The notes below the pieces were generated by a model. It searched no databases, was not told the origin of the DNA, and saw only the letters and a list, made by a program, of their open reading frames with translations. Both the position numbers and the translations under genes were made by a program. A stretch of DNA of 64,000 nucleotides, from positions 97,501 to 161,500 of the forward strand of contig NZ_BPIK01000001.1 of assembly GCF_026004075.1 (NCBI RefSeq), given 5' to 3'. Shown here in pieces: positions 29,330-38,620 of the stretch (its first letter is position 1; every line of letters begins with the position of its first letter). The stretch is from Meiothermus sp. GTDB lineage: Bacteria; Deinococcota; Deinococci; Deinococcales; Thermaceae.

Positions 29330-30523
29330 TTATACGCCAATGGTTGACCGGGTTCCCAGGGGGGAGATTGGCGGGCTCCACTCCCCGGTTCCACCATTTG
29401 CTAAAAAGCGCTGCAGCACCAGGGCCGCAGCACCCATAGCCGGAGCCAGATGTCCGAACGCGCTGGGTTTGACGGGTATTTCGGCGTGTTCGGGGATAAA
29501 AGCCAGGTTGCGGATGGTCTGGCGCAGGGGGGCCTCGAGCCACTTCCAGGCCTCGGCCCCGGCCCCGCCCAGCACCACCACCGCCGGATCGAAGGCGACG
29601 CACAGGTTGACCACAAAGCGCCCCAGCTCGTAGGCCAGGTTTTGCAGGGCCTGCAGGGCGTAGGGGTCTTGTTGCTCGGCCCGCTGCAGGATGCCCCAGA
29701 AGCCTTCTTTGCGGTTGCTGGCGGCCTGGTAGCGTTCCACCATGGCCCGCAGCGACAGGGTGTCCTCCACATCCCCGGCGCGGCTGCGGCTGTGGGGCTG
29801 GCCGGTGAGCCAGTGGCCCAGCTCACCGGCAGCCCCCAGGCGGCCCCGGTAGACCTGGCCGTCCACCACCAGGCCGGTGCCCAGGCCGGTGGTCATGACC
29901 ACGTAGACCAGCGGGCTTTGCTGTTCGCCCCAGAAGGTCTCGCCCAGGGCAGCGGCGTTGGCGTCGTTGTCTACCAGGGTGGGCACTTTGAGCAGGGCCT
30001 CGAGCATCTCCGCAGGCTGCTCGTTGCGCCAGCCGGGGCCCGGCGCATAAATGAGGTTTCGCCCGTTGACCACCCCAGGGATGGCCAGCCCGACCCCCAG
30101 CAAATGGGTGGAATCGGAAAGCCGGTTCTGCACCTGCTCGGCTAGCTTGGATAGCCGCTCGGCTAGCGGGGTGTGGGGGCTTTCGACCCAGTCCCATTCG
30201 TCGTGGATGGTGTTATTCAGGTCGAGCAGCACGAGCTGCGTGTTTTCTACGCCCAGCTCGACCCCCAGGGCCAGGGTGTACTGGGGGGAGAACTCGAGCG
30301 CGGTGCCCGGACGGCCCAGGCCCGGCTTGTGCTGGCTGCCTTCGTCCAGCAAGCCCTCCTCCAGCATCTCCTGCACCAGCGCGGAGACCGTGCTCTTGGT
30401 GAGGCCCACCGCCCGGGCCAGTGCAGCCCGGCTCTGCGGGCCATGGCGGCGCAGGGCCTCCAGAATCAGGCGGCGGTTGAGCCGCTTGATGGCTTGTTGG
30501 TCGAGGGGCGTGGTGCGGGCCAT
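29330..30523 (-). CDS. ROK-family transcriptional repressor, 397 aa
   Basis: An N-terminal winged helix (about 14-75, [41 protein letters not shown]) is joined to a sugar-kinase-like ROK domain with [16 protein letters not shown] near 180 and [28 protein letters not shown] near 210. The Cys-rich zinc motif of many ROK proteins (CxCGxxGC) is absent: the corresponding stretch is [16 protein letters not shown]. It very probably controls the sugar transporter genes behind it in response to the sugar, and itself through the palindrome just before its gene. Confidence 0.92.
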   Translation of the reverse strand: MARTTPLDQQAIKRLNRRLILEALRRHGPQSRAALARAVGLTKSTVSALVQEMLEEGLLDEGSQHKPGLGRPGTALEFSPQYTLALGVELGVENTQLVLLDLNNTIHDEWDWVESPHTPLAERLSKLAEQVQNRLSDSTHLLGVGLAIPGVVNGRNLIYAPGPGWRNEQPAEMLEALLKVPTLVDNDANAAALGETFWGEQQSPLVYVVMTTGLGTGLVVDGQVYRGRLGAAGELGHWLTGQPHSRSRAGDVEDTLSLRAMVERYQAASNRKEGFWGILQRAEQQDPYALQALQNLAYELGRFVVNLCVAFDPAVVVLGGAGAEAWKWLEAPLRQTIRNLAFIPEHAEIPVKPSAFGHLAPAMGAAALVLQRFLANGGTGEWSPPISPLGTRSTIGV

Positions 30524-30546
30524 AATCTGCCTGCAAAGACCTGGTT

Positions 30547-30598
30547 ACTTAGTAAGTTTAGCGAACGAACTATATCCCACCGGGCCGGGCCCTGTCAA
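30547..30598 (-). promoter_or_regulatory. Promoter and operator of the ROK/sugar-transport operon
   Basis: On the minus strand TTGACA (30593-30598) and TATAGT (30569-30574) are 18 bases apart, close to consensus. The expected transcription start is near 30562. Directly downstream lies the palindrome ACTTA-N-TAAGT (30547-30557), well placed for repression by the ROK protein encoded next. The start codon is at 30523. Confidence 0.8.
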
Positions 30599-30664
30599 TC
30601 GCCCCACAAAACCGCGGTTTTGGTCACGGCGGATGATGCGGGGCGCAATAGGCTGGAAGCGCAG

Positions 30665-31129
30665 CTAGGCCCGCCGGGGCCGGAGCCGCTCGGCGGTATC
30701 GAGCCAGAGGGTGACCGGGCCATCGTTGATCAGGTGTACCTGCATATGGGCCTGGAAGACCCCGGTCTCGACATGTACGCCCTGCTGGGCTAGCAGGTCG
30801 CAGAAACGTTCGTAAAGCTGCTTGCCTTGGTTGGGGGGCGCCGCCTCCACAAAGCTGGGGCGGTTGCCCTTGCGGGTGTCGCCGTAGAGGGTAAACTGCG
30901 AGACCACCAGCACCTCACCCCCCACGTCGGCCAGGGCCAGGTTCATCTTGCCTTCGGCATCGGCAAAGATGCGCAATCCGGCAATTTTACGGGCCAGGTA
31001 GAGGGCGTCTTCCTGGGTGTCGCCCTGGCCCACCCCCAGCAGCACCAACAGCCCTCGCCCAATCTGCCCGACGGTCTGACCGTCTACTTCTACGCTGGCC
31101 TGGGAAACCCGCTGAACCACCGCACGCAC
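30665..31129 (-). CDS. dtd: D-aminoacyl-tRNA deacylase, 154 aa
   Basis: Removes D-amino acids (and glycine from tRNA-Ala) wrongly attached to tRNA. The family motifs are intact: [16 protein letters not shown] at the start, [18 protein letters not shown] near 78-95 (catalytic site) and [11 protein letters not shown] near 136 with the Gly-cisPro motif that selects D-chirality. GTG start at 31129 places the N-terminus exactly where the family begins. It is cytosolic; its gene is unlinked in function to neighbours. Confidence 0.95.
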   Translation of the reverse strand: MRAVVQRVSQASVEVDGQTVGQIGRGLLVLLGVGQGDTQEDALYLARKIAGLRIFADAEGKMNLALADVGGEVLVVSQFTLYGDTRKGNRPSFVEAAPPNQGKQLYERFCDLLAQQGVHVETGVFQAHMQVHLINDGPVTLWLDTAERLRPRRA

Positions 31130-31232
31130 GGCCCAACAATAGCAGGGGAGCGAGGAAAAGGGGAGGGGAGCCCGAAGTACCCCACGGGAGGCTTCCACCT
31201 TGCAACAAACTGCGTTTTCCAAGTGCCAGGGC

Positions 31233-32063
31233 TTAGCGAGGCGCTGCAAACAATGCCACCGTCCCGGGGCCAGTGTGGGCGGCCACCGCCGGGCCGCATT
31301 CGCGCACATCCTCGATGACCACACCCTCCTGGCTGATCAGTTTGCGCAATTCCTCGACCCCCTGGGGGTTGTAGGCGTGGGCCAGCACCACCCGGGCTCC
31401 TTCGGGAAAGGCTTTGTGGAAGGCCTCGGCAAGCTGCTGCAAACCTTTGTGCCAGCCCCGGGCCCGCTCGAGGGGCCGCACCAGCCCATCCCGGACTTCC
31501 AGCACCGGCAGTAGTTTTAGAAGCGAGCCTATGAAATGCTGCAGTCCGCCGATGCGCCCGCCCCGGTGCAGGTACTCCAGGGTGGCTGGCAGCACGAAGC
31601 CGCGTATGCGTTGCACCAGCGGCGCGATGGCCTCTTCCAGCCGATCCCAGGGCACCCCCGCGGCCAGCTTGCGCCGGGCCTCCTCGATCACGAACGAGAG
31701 CCCGCCGTTCAGGGTCAGGCCGTCAATCACCTTGACGCGGTTGCCAAATTGTTCGGCCACCTTGCGGGCGGTCGAATAGGTGCCCGAGAGCTTGCTGGAG
31801 ACGTGCACCGAAACGATGCGGTCGAATTTCTCGAGCAAATCCTTATACAAAGCTTCCAGATCGGCTGCCGAAACCTGGCTGGTGCTCACCTTTTTGCCCG
31901 CGAGCTGGGCCTGGATCACCTGATCGGGGGTCATCTCGAGGTAGTCGCGGTAGCTCTGGCCCTCGAGGATGACCTGCTGGGGAATCAGGTAGATGCCCCG
32001 CTCGAGGGCTTCTTGCGGGGAGAGGCCCAGGGTCGAGTCGGCCACGAATGCGGTACGTTCCAT
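31233..32063 (-). CDS. DegV-family fatty-acid-binding protein, 276 aa
   Basis: DegV proteins bind fatty acids and, as FakB, present them to the kinase FakA. The pattern is clear: [36 protein letters not shown] near 55 (TSQ motif), [18 protein letters not shown] near 85, and the C-terminal [15 protein letters not shown] with the HTGPG motif. Start 32063 (MERTAF) follows an ideal AGGAGGT; an upstream in-frame ATG at 32084 has none. The adjacent gene encodes a second DegV protein, so the two may differ in fatty acid preference. Confidence 0.93.
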   Translation of the reverse strand: MERTAFVADSTLGLSPQEALERGIYLIPQQVILEGQSYRDYLEMTPDQVIQAQLAGKKVSTSQVSAADLEALYKDLLEKFDRIVSVHVSSKLSGTYSTARKVAEQFGNRVKVIDGLTLNGGLSFVIEEARRKLAAGVPWDRLEEAIAPLVQRIRGFVLPATLEYLHRGGRIGGLQHFIGSLLKLLPVLEVRDGLVRPLERARGWHKGLQQLAEAFHKAFPEGARVVLAHAYNPQGVEELRKLISQEGVVIEDVRECGPAVAAHTGPGTVALFAAPR

Positions 32064-32104
32064 GTTTACCTCCTGATTTGCCACAGGGCCTCTCCCCAGC
32101 CTAA

Positions 32105-32944
32105 CTACAGGCTGTAGGCATAAAACCCATAGACCCCTGGCCCGGTGTGGGTCGAGATCACCCCGCCAATGCTGGTGGTGAGGCGCTCCTCCAGGGGCAG
32201 CCCGGCGGCCTGCACGGCGGCTTTGAAGGCGGCCAGATCGTCGACGCTGGAGTTGTAGAGGTAGTAAATGCGGATTTTCTGGCGGCCTGCGGCCCAGTTT
32301 TTGAGGGCTTCCACCATCTCGGCCAGGGCCTTCTTCTCGCCCCGGGCCCGGCCTGCAGCCTCTACCCGGCCCTCCTTGAGGGTCAGGATGGGTTTGATAC
32401 CCAGTAGGCTACCCAGCAGGGCCTGGGCCCCGCCGATGCGCCCGTTTTTCTTGAGGTAGTCCAGGGTAGCCAGGGTAAAGCGCACGGTGTGGTCGGCGCG
32501 GATGCGCTCGAGCTCCACCAAGACCTGCCCCAGATCGGCCCCCTGGTCGAGCAGCTCCTTGGCCCGCTCGACCATCATCCCGATGCCCATGCTGGCCGCC
32601 AGCGTATCGAAGACCGTCACCTTGCCCGGAAAATCCTGGCTGGCGAGCTGGGCCGACTGCACGGTGCCGGAAAGCTTGGAGGAGATGTGAATCGAGAGCA
32701 CGTGGTCGGCTTTTTGCAGGGCCCGTTCGTAAGCGGCCTTGAAGTCAACCGGGGAGGGCTGGCTGGTGCTGGGCATCCCGGCCCCGGCCTTGACCCCCTC
32801 GAAGATATCGTTGGGGGTAATTTCAACCCAGTCTTTGTGAATTTTGCCCTTGAAGTTGACGTACAAAGGAACTACCTCGACGCCCATCTCGGCAGCGCGG
32901 GTCTGTAGGTCGGAGGTCGAGTCGGTTACGATGGCTATTTTCAT
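32105..32944 (-). CDS. DegV-family fatty-acid-binding protein, 279 aa
   Basis: Second DegV/FakB paralogue: KIAIVTDSTSDLQ at the N-terminus, GMPSTSQPSPVDFKAAYERAL near 68, LSIHISSKLSGTVQSAQLAS near 95, YLKKNGRIGGAQALLGSLLGIKPIL near 160-185, and STHTGPGVYGFYAYSL at the end. Start 32944 follows AGGAGCC. It is followed after 41 bases by the other DegV gene; similarity between them is moderate, an old duplication. FakA is not in this window. Confidence 0.93.
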   Translation of the reverse strand: MKIAIVTDSTSDLQTRAAEMGVEVVPLYVNFKGKIHKDWVEITPNDIFEGVKAGAGMPSTSQPSPVDFKAAYERALQKADHVLSIHISSKLSGTVQSAQLASQDFPGKVTVFDTLAASMGIGMMVERAKELLDQGADLGQVLVELERIRADHTVRFTLATLDYLKKNGRIGGAQALLGSLLGIKPILTLKEGRVEAAGRARGEKKALAEMVEALKNWAAGRQKIRIYYLYNSSVDDLAAFKAAVQAAGLPLEERLTTSIGGVISTHTGPGVYGFYAYSL

Positions 32945-33104
32945 CTTGGCTCCTGTTTCTGAACGCGCACCCATCTAAACAGCCAGAGCCTTGCCGGTCT
33001 GGTTGGGGGATGGTGGGCGCAGAGGGTGGTACTTCTTCGTGGTGTAAGTCTAGCACAGGCTTTTGTCTTTGCAAAAGCGCGGCTTTGGGACAGTGCCTTG
33101 GTTT

Positions 33105-33126
33105 TATATTGTGCCAAACCGCACAA
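33105..33126. promoter_or_regulatory. Candidate operator in the divergent degV-serA region
   Basis: TTGTGC (33109-33114) and GCACAA (33121-33126) form a perfect inverted repeat with a 6-base spacer. It overlaps a -10-like TATATT (33105-33110) on the plus strand, so a protein bound here could regulate serA and perhaps the divergent degV gene. The -35 box is unclear. Confidence 0.45.
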
Positions 33127-33202
33127 AATGATAAGGTTTGAGGCGTGTTGATCTGGGGCGCACGTCCCCAACCCATCCCAAATACAACCGAGGGCCAGAG
33201 CT

Positions 33203-34768
33203 ATGTGGAAAGTGCTAGTGACCGACGAGATGCGGCTGGGGGAGGTTAAGCACCCCCAGGTACGCCTGGACTACAAACCCGGCATGGCGCGGGAGGAGCT
33301 TCTTCGGGTGATTGGCGCCTACGATGCCCTGATTACCCGCAGCCGCACCCAGGTGGATGCCAGGGTGCTGGAGGCTGGGGTGAACCTGAAGGTGGTGGGC
33401 CGGGGTGGGGTGGGGGTGGACAACGTAGACCTGGAAGCCGCTTCCCGCCGGGGCATCCTGGTGGTGAACGTGCCCGAGGCCAATACCCGCTCCGCCGCCG
33501 AGCTGGCCTGGGCTCTGCTGCTCGCTACGGCGCGGGGCCTGGTGGAGTCCGACCAGAAAATCCGGCAGGGCCAGTGGGATCGCAAGTACCTGGGCCTCGA
33601 GCTCAACCACAAAACCCTGGGCATCGTGGGCCTGGGGCGCATTGGGGGGCAGGTGGCCAAGTTCGCCAAGGGCTTCGATATGCGGGTGCTGGCCTACGAC
33701 CCCTACATCCCGCGCAGCCGTGCCCAGACCCTCGGGGTCGAGCTTTTCGACGACCTGGCCGATATGCTGCGCCAGTGCCACTTCCTGACCGTACACACCC
33801 CCCTCACCGAGGAGACCCGCGGCCTGATTGGCCGCCGCGAGCTTTACCTGCTGCCCAAAGGGGCGGTGGTGGTGAATGCGGCGCGGGGCGGTATTGTGGA
33901 CGAAAAAGCCCTGGTGGAGGTGCTGAACGACGGACACCTGTGGGGGGCCGGGCTGGACGTGTTTGTGGAGGAGCCCCCCAACGCCGAGCACCCCCTGGTA
34001 CACCACCCCAAGGTGGTGCACACCGCCCACCTGGGGGCCAACACCCTAGAGGCCCAGGAGCGGGTGGGCGAGGCGGTGCTCGAGCGGGTCATCGAGACCC
34101 TGCAGGGCAACCTGGCCCACGCCCTCAACACCGGCTTCGATGCCGAGGGCCTGCAACTCTTCTCGGCCTGGCTGCCGCTGGGCGAGGCTCTGGGCAAGCT
34201 GCTGGCCCAGATCACCCAGGGCCGCCCGCAGGCAGTGGAGGTCTCGTACTACGGCGAGTTCGAGAAAAACCCCGACCCCATCGCCTCGGCAGTAGCCAAG
34301 GGCCTGCTGGAGCAGGTGCTGGAGGCCGGGGCCATCAACCTGGTCTCGGCCCGGCCGCTGCTGCGCGACCGGGGCATCGCGCTGGTGACCCGGCAGGTGC
34401 AGGAGCCGCTCGATTACCGCCAGGTGCTGGAGGTGCGCCTCGAGACCGACAAGGAGACCCGCAAGGTGCGGGGTGCGGTGCTGGGCGGCAAGCCCCGCAT
34501 CGTGGGCATTGATGACCACACGGTGGAGGCCGTACCCAGCGGTTGCATGCTGGTCTGCATCAACCGCGACCGGCCTGGGGTGGTGGGCAAGGTGGGCACC
34601 CTGCTGGGCGAGAACAACATCAACATTGCGGGTATGCAGCTCGGCCGCGACAACCCCGGTGGTAAAGCCCTGTTTGTGCTGGCTATTGACGAGCGCCCCC
34701 GCGAGGCGGTGCTCTCAGCCCTGCGCGGGCTGGACGTGCTCGAGCGGGTGGATTTGGCGGAACTATAG
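33203..34768 (+). CDS. serA: D-3-phosphoglycerate dehydrogenase, 521 aa
   Basis: First step of serine synthesis from glycolysis. Type I enzyme with three parts: catalytic/NAD domain (1-310) with GLGRIGGQVAKF near 144, catalytic Arg in NAARGGIVDE near 230, Glu in VFVEEPP near 257 and His in HTAHLGANT near 275; an allosteric substrate-binding (ASB) domain about 315-445; and a C-terminal ACT domain (about 450-521, MLVCINRDRPGVVGKVGTLLGENNINIAGMQLGR) that senses serine. Start ATG 33203 with GAGGG upstream. Monocistronic by context. Confidence 0.97.
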   Translation: MWKVLVTDEMRLGEVKHPQVRLDYKPGMAREELLRVIGAYDALITRSRTQVDARVLEAGVNLKVVGRGGVGVDNVDLEAASRRGILVVNVPEANTRSAAELAWALLLATARGLVESDQKIRQGQWDRKYLGLELNHKTLGIVGLGRIGGQVAKFAKGFDMRVLAYDPYIPRSRAQTLGVELFDDLADMLRQCHFLTVHTPLTEETRGLIGRRELYLLPKGAVVVNAARGGIVDEKALVEVLNDGHLWGAGLDVFVEEPPNAEHPLVHHPKVVHTAHLGANTLEAQERVGEAVLERVIETLQGNLAHALNTGFDAEGLQLFSAWLPLGEALGKLLAQITQGRPQAVEVSYYGEFEKNPDPIASAVAKGLLEQVLEAGAINLVSARPLLRDRGIALVTRQVQEPLDYRQVLEVRLETDKETRKVRGAVLGGKPRIVGIDDHTVEAVPSGCMLVCINRDRPGVVGKVGTLLGENNINIAGMQLGRDNPGGKALFVLAIDERPREAVLSALRGLDVLERVDLAEL

Positions 34769-34785
34769 AGCATGTATTTGCAAAA

Positions 34786-36378
34786 TTAGGGTTTGTATTG
34801 CACCCGGCCCAGGGTGCTTCCCGTGACATCTAGGGCTACATTGGCCAGGAGCAGGTTCCGCAGGTTCTGACCGGGTTTGGCCTGGGCATACAGCGCAGCG
34901 ACCGCGGTCGTGAAGGGGGTTGCGTAGGAGGTGCCGCTCAAGCCCAGGTTGTCCGGGTAGGCGGCCCCTGCTGTACAGCGGAACTGGGTAGCTGGATTGG
35001 TGCAGACGTTGATGCCCGGTGCGAGAAGCTCGAAGTTCTGGGCGGTGTTGAAGATGGCTGGCTCGTAGGCTCCGCTCGAGGCGTTTACACCGAACGCCCC
35101 CACCGATACCACGTTGGGCAGGCTTCCCGGAGGAGTCGCGCCCGGTGCATAGCCGCCCGGATAGTGTAAGACAGCTTCTTTCTGGTTGCCTGCCGAAGCG
35201 ATGAGCAAGAACCGGGTGGGGTCGCTGAGCTGGGGCCTTTGCAGAATCTGGAAGATGGTATCGTCGGGCAAGGGGCCGCCGTTGCTCGCGTTGGCGATGA
35301 CCCTCCCGTTGTAGGGCGGGTTCATCAGGTACATCAGGGCCATTGCGATGTAGGCCGAGCGGCAGTCGCCGACCCCGTTGCAAACCTTGAGGGGCACGAG
35401 CTGGGCTTGGGGGGCGATGCTGTGGATGATGGCGGCCACGTGGGTGTCGTGACCGGCCAGGTCGTTGGTGCCGTCGCGGTCGAAATCGCAGGCGAAATCT
35501 TCGCTGGTCGGTTGACCGGGATTGGCAAAGTTGTAGCCGCTCACAAGCTGGGGAGGATTGCCCAGCCAGGCCGGATTGACCCCGCCCCCAATCACCGCGA
35601 CTGTGACACCCAGGCCGGTGGGACTGCCCACAGTGGAGAAGTTAGCCCCTACCAGCGACCTGAGGCTGGTTCCTTGGATGAGCTGGTAGTTGAGCGAGGC
35701 GGGGTCTAGGTGGTGGTAGGTCTGGCCGCAGGTGGGATCGTAGGAGTTGAGGCCCCCGCCCTGATCCATGCTGAAGAAAACATTTCGGCTTACCGCCAGC
35801 TCGCTCAAGCTGTTCTTGAGGTTCTGGAGGGTCGTGAAGGTATCACGCTGACCGATGTTCAGGGTGAAAAAGCACAACTGCCCCACGGCAAACCGGTTGA
35901 CCACGGCCATACCCATAAAGCTTCCGTCTTGGGAAGGGCAGTTGCTGCTTAGCAGCAAGACGTTAACCTCCCCGGTTACTGCCGAGCCGTAGGGCGTCCA
36001 ATTCCTCGTTAGGAAAGGTTGGCTCAGGTTATTACCAAACACCTCGATCTTGACCGTGGCGCGGTCGGTGTACTGGACAGGCGTGCTGGGCAGACTGGGA
36101 GGCAGGGGGGGTGGACTGGGCAGATCAAATACCACCTGATTTCCCACTCTTGTCCAAACTACAGCCACATCGTTGATCTCTACCCTGGTTATGGTTTGGT
36201 TTCCCACCTCCAGACCGACCCGTTGACCCCAAGCCGGGCGGGTGGTGGGATCGGCGGAGGTAGAGGCCGCCATAACCCCATAACCCATCTCCGCCTTTTC
36301 CGAGAGGAAGGGCGTGTTGCAGGCGATTAAGACCAGTAGCATGGTCAGCAATAACACGGTTCGACTCATCTGGGTCAC
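34786..36378 (-). CDS. Subtilase-like (S8) lipoprotein lacking the catalytic Asp, 530 aa
   Basis: A lipoprotein signal ends with the lipobox LIAC (Cys near 20), so it is anchored outside the cytoplasmic membrane. An N-terminal region of unknown type (30-250, with a Pro-rich stretch near 88-100) precedes a subtilase domain. The His motif is GHDTHVAA (His310) and the Ser motif GLSGTSYATP (Ser484), with ASNGGP as the oxyanion Asn region. The Asp motif, normally AVIDTGV, reads AVIGGGV: residue 264 (codon complementary to 35587-35589) is Gly. It may be a pseudoprotease or use another acid. A direct-repeat element precedes the gene, next to a BTAD regulator. Confidence 0.8.
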   Translation of the reverse strand: MTQMSRTVLLLTMLLVLIACNTPFLSEKAEMGYGVMAASTSADPTTRPAWGQRVGLEVGNQTITRVEINDVAVVWTRVGNQVVFDLPSPPPLPPSLPSTPVQYTDRATVKIEVFGNNLSQPFLTRNWTPYGSAVTGEVNVLLLSSNCPSQDGSFMGMAVVNRFAVGQLCFFTLNIGQRDTFTTLQNLKNSLSELAVSRNVFFSMDQGGGLNSYDPTCGQTYHHLDPASLNYQLIQGTSLRSLVGANFSTVGSPTGLGVTVAVIGGGVNPAWLGNPPQLVSGYNFANPGQPTSEDFACDFDRDGTNDLAGHDTHVAAIIHSIAPQAQLVPLKVCNGVGDCRSAYIAMALMYLMNPPYNGRVIANASNGGPLPDDTIFQILQRPQLSDPTRFLLIASAGNQKEAVLHYPGGYAPGATPPGSLPNVVSVGAFGVNASSGAYEPAIFNTAQNFELLAPGINVCTNPATQFRCTAGAAYPDNLGLSGTSYATPFTTAVAALYAQAKPGQNLRNLLLANVALDVTGSTLGRVQYKP

Positions 36379-36435
36379 CTCGTTGGGAGCGCCGATGGTT
36401 GGCTGGGCATTCCTAACTACAAAGGTAGTAGGGAG

Positions 36436-36457
36436 GTCTTAACAGGTTCTTAACAGC
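36436..36457 (-). promoter_or_regulatory. 11-bp direct repeats upstream of the subtilase-like gene
   Basis: Read on the minus strand, CTGTTAAGAAC (36447-36457) is followed at once by CTGTTAAGACC (36436-36446). Ten of eleven bases agree. Tandem heptamer-like repeats at 11-bp spacing are the known operator form of SARP/BTAD regulators, and the gene for such a regulator lies next door. The start codon is 58 bases downstream. Confidence 0.65.
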
Positions 36458-36490
36458 AGCCTGGGAGGTTGGCGATCCTATTTCTGGCGG

Positions 36491-38590
36491 TCAGTTTTGC
36501 CGGGGTGGGGGTGGTAGGACGTGAGAATCCATCGAACCATCGTCTTTTCGGTACTGCTGATACAAAGCAACCAACCGACCCTCGAGGCGCCGCACTTTTT
36601 CGTGGTGCTCGAGGGTATGCGCTTTGCCAATCAACCGCTTCAGCACACCCTCGTAGTTCACCAGGAAATCCCCCACCTCATCTAGGTGCCCACTCTGCTC
36701 CATGAGCGACAGGGCAACCTCCAATACATCGGGATCGTCGTCCAAGTCGGCGAGGTGGGCCATGGCTACGCCCTGGGTTAGCAACTCACCTGCTTTAGAC
36801 GCGAAGTGCAGAGCATTGCTGAAACGTGACCTAGCCTCAGCAAAATTGCGCTGGGCGGAATAGGTGTACCCCAGATTCAAGTGCAGTCGAGCGATGATTT
36901 CCAAAGCACCGGCTGCCTCGGCAAAAGGAACGGCTTCGAGGTATTGAGCCTCTGCCCTAGCCCAGTCTTTGCGGCGCTCCCAAAGAATGCCTAGGTTGAG
37001 TAGAATTCTTGCCCGCAGAAGAGGATTCTTGCCTGCTTGATCCAAGGCTTCCAGCGCTTGGCGGTAGGCTTGTTCGGCTTCGGCTCTGGCAGACTCGAGG
37101 GCGGTGGCATCCACTCCTTTTTTTTCGGCTTCCCTGGCGATTTTGTCCAGCTCTATGGCGTAATTGTTGAGGCTTCCCACCCAGCGATCCCTGGCCCCTG
37201 CGGTTTGGAACAAGGCAGCAGCTTTTTTGAAGTAGGAGGCAGCCTCGAGAAAATCTCCGCGCGACCCAGCGAGATAGCCCAGGGTGTTGTTGGCGGTGGC
37301 CTTGGCCCACAGCCAGTTCACCCCGCTTTCTAAAACGCTCCTGGCGGCCTGCTGGGCCTCCTGGGGCATTCCCCGCCGCCACAGCAACACCGACTCGAGC
37401 GCTGTGATGTTGGGGTTGCGGAGCTTTTCTGGCAGGGCTTGGAGCAATTCGAGGGCCTCCTTGAAGCGCCCCAACCGCTCGAGCGCGTAGGCTTCCAGGA
37501 ACCGGCTCTCCGAGTCGGGGTCGGTCTCCAGCACCCGCTCGACAGCGCGGATTTGCTCTAGGAGGGCTGCGGCCTCGGCAAACTTGAGCCCGACCATCAG
37601 GGTTTTGGCCCTGGTGGTGTAGGCAGTCCGGGCACGGAGCAAATCCCCCACCCCGCCAAACCCCTGGGTGTGCTCGAGAATCTGGCGATACAAAGCATAG
37701 GCCGCCTCGGGCGGGGTGTGGCGGGCCAGGGCCAGCAGCAGCGAGAGACGTTCGCTGGGATGGGCCTCGAGCCAGCCCTGGGCGCTTCCTCCGGCCAATA
37801 CGCGGTTATTGGCGTCTATCAGTCCTGAAAGAATCAGGGTTTCGTGGGCCTGGGAGAGTTCACCTAAGGGGGTCTCGAGGGCACTTCGCACGATGGTGAG
37901 GTTGGGCTGTTCCTGCAGGGCTAGGGCCAGAAATACCCTGCGGGCTGTCTCGGGCAGGTCATCGAGGCTGGCCTTTGCCGCCGAGCCCACCCGTCGGCTC
38001 AGATCGCTCCCGGTCTGGGCCAGTAACTGCTGGAAGCGGGTCAACAGGGCGGGTTCCAACTCCGGGGCCTCGATCAACGAATAGGCCCGCTCGGCCAAGG
38101 CTCGAGCCTGTTTGGGCTGCTGCCCCACCAGCTCCTCGGCCCGCTCGAGCATCGCCTCCTGGGCTTTCTGTGCGAAGAACTCTCGCTTCTCCAGCACCCA
38201 GTCCAGGAGTTCATCGGAGACCTCGAGCGCCTCCACGGGTTTGCCCAGATCGTGCAGAAAAGGCCCGCCGTAAAGCCCGATGGCCCGCTCGAGATCGCGC
38301 ACTTCTAGGGCCTCGAGGAACTCCAAAGCGTCGCAGCCGACCTGGCTGGGCAGGGGGTTGACCCCTGGCTTGTCGGGGAAAACCTCGGCGGCTCCCTCTT
38401 TTTTGAACTGGGCCAGCACCACCGAAAGATTGCCCAGTGCTTTGGAGCCCCCTTCTTGCCAAAACAGCTCGGCCAGTTTGCGCCGTTCCTGCGGGCCCTC
38501 CAGGGTCACGTAGGCCAGCAGCAGCAAGGGTTTGGGCCGCGAGAAAGCAACCCCCTCCAAACCCACCTTGCCGAAGCTGGCCAGCTTCAT
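36491..38590 (-). CDS. BTAD-type transcriptional regulator with TPR repeats, 699 aa
   Basis: The N-terminus (1-95, FGKVGLEGVAFSRPKPLLLLAYVTLEGPQERRKLAELFW) is the degenerate winged helix, and 95-215 the bacterial transcriptional activation domain (RAIGLYGGPFLHDL, LDWVLEKREFFAQKAQEAML) of SARP-like regulators. From about 290 to 640 the protein consists of TPR-like helical pairs, e.g. LGYLAGSRGDFLEAASYFKKAAALFQ and LNLGYTYSAQRNFAEARSRFSNAL, probably for binding a protein or peptide. No nucleotide-binding motif is seen. ATG 38590 lies six bases after TACAAT, so the message is probably leaderless. CTGTTAAGA elements lie on both sides of the gene, suggesting autoregulation and control of both neighbours. 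Confidence 0.85.
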   Translation of the reverse strand: MKLASFGKVGLEGVAFSRPKPLLLLAYVTLEGPQERRKLAELFWQEGGSKALGNLSVVLAQFKKEGAAEVFPDKPGVNPLPSQVGCDALEFLEALEVRDLERAIGLYGGPFLHDLGKPVEALEVSDELLDWVLEKREFFAQKAQEAMLERAEELVGQQPKQARALAERAYSLIEAPELEPALLTRFQQLLAQTGSDLSRRVGSAAKASLDDLPETARRVFLALALQEQPNLTIVRSALETPLGELSQAHETLILSGLIDANNRVLAGGSAQGWLEAHPSERLSLLLALARHTPPEAAYALYRQILEHTQGFGGVGDLLRARTAYTTRAKTLMVGLKFAEAAALLEQIRAVERVLETDPDSESRFLEAYALERLGRFKEALELLQALPEKLRNPNITALESVLLWRRGMPQEAQQAARSVLESGVNWLWAKATANNTLGYLAGSRGDFLEAASYFKKAAALFQTAGARDRWVGSLNNYAIELDKIAREAEKKGVDATALESARAEAEQAYRQALEALDQAGKNPLLRARILLNLGILWERRKDWARAEAQYLEAVPFAEAAGALEIIARLHLNLGYTYSAQRNFAEARSRFSNALHFASKAGELLTQGVAMAHLADLDDDPDVLEVALSLMEQSGHLDEVGDFLVNYEGVLKRLIGKAHTLEHHEKVRRLEGRLVALYQQYRKDDGSMDSHVLPPPPRQN

Positions 38591-38596
38591 CCTTCG

Positions 38597-38602
38597 ATTG
38601 TA
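38597..38602 (-). promoter_or_regulatory. -10 box of the BTAD/TPR regulator gene
   Basis: TACAAT on the minus strand ends six bases before ATG 38590, the spacing of a leaderless message. The region where a -35 would lie overlaps the CTGTTAAGA repeats of the divergent promoter. Confidence 0.5.
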
Positions 38603-38620
38603 CCTCTGTACCAGCGCACG

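Noticed and set aside
34214-34512. Long opposite-strand frames over serA, trpE, gyrB and the transporter genes
   Set aside because: GC-rich codon bias opens antisense frames throughout; they lack family motifs, ribosome sites and sensible composition.
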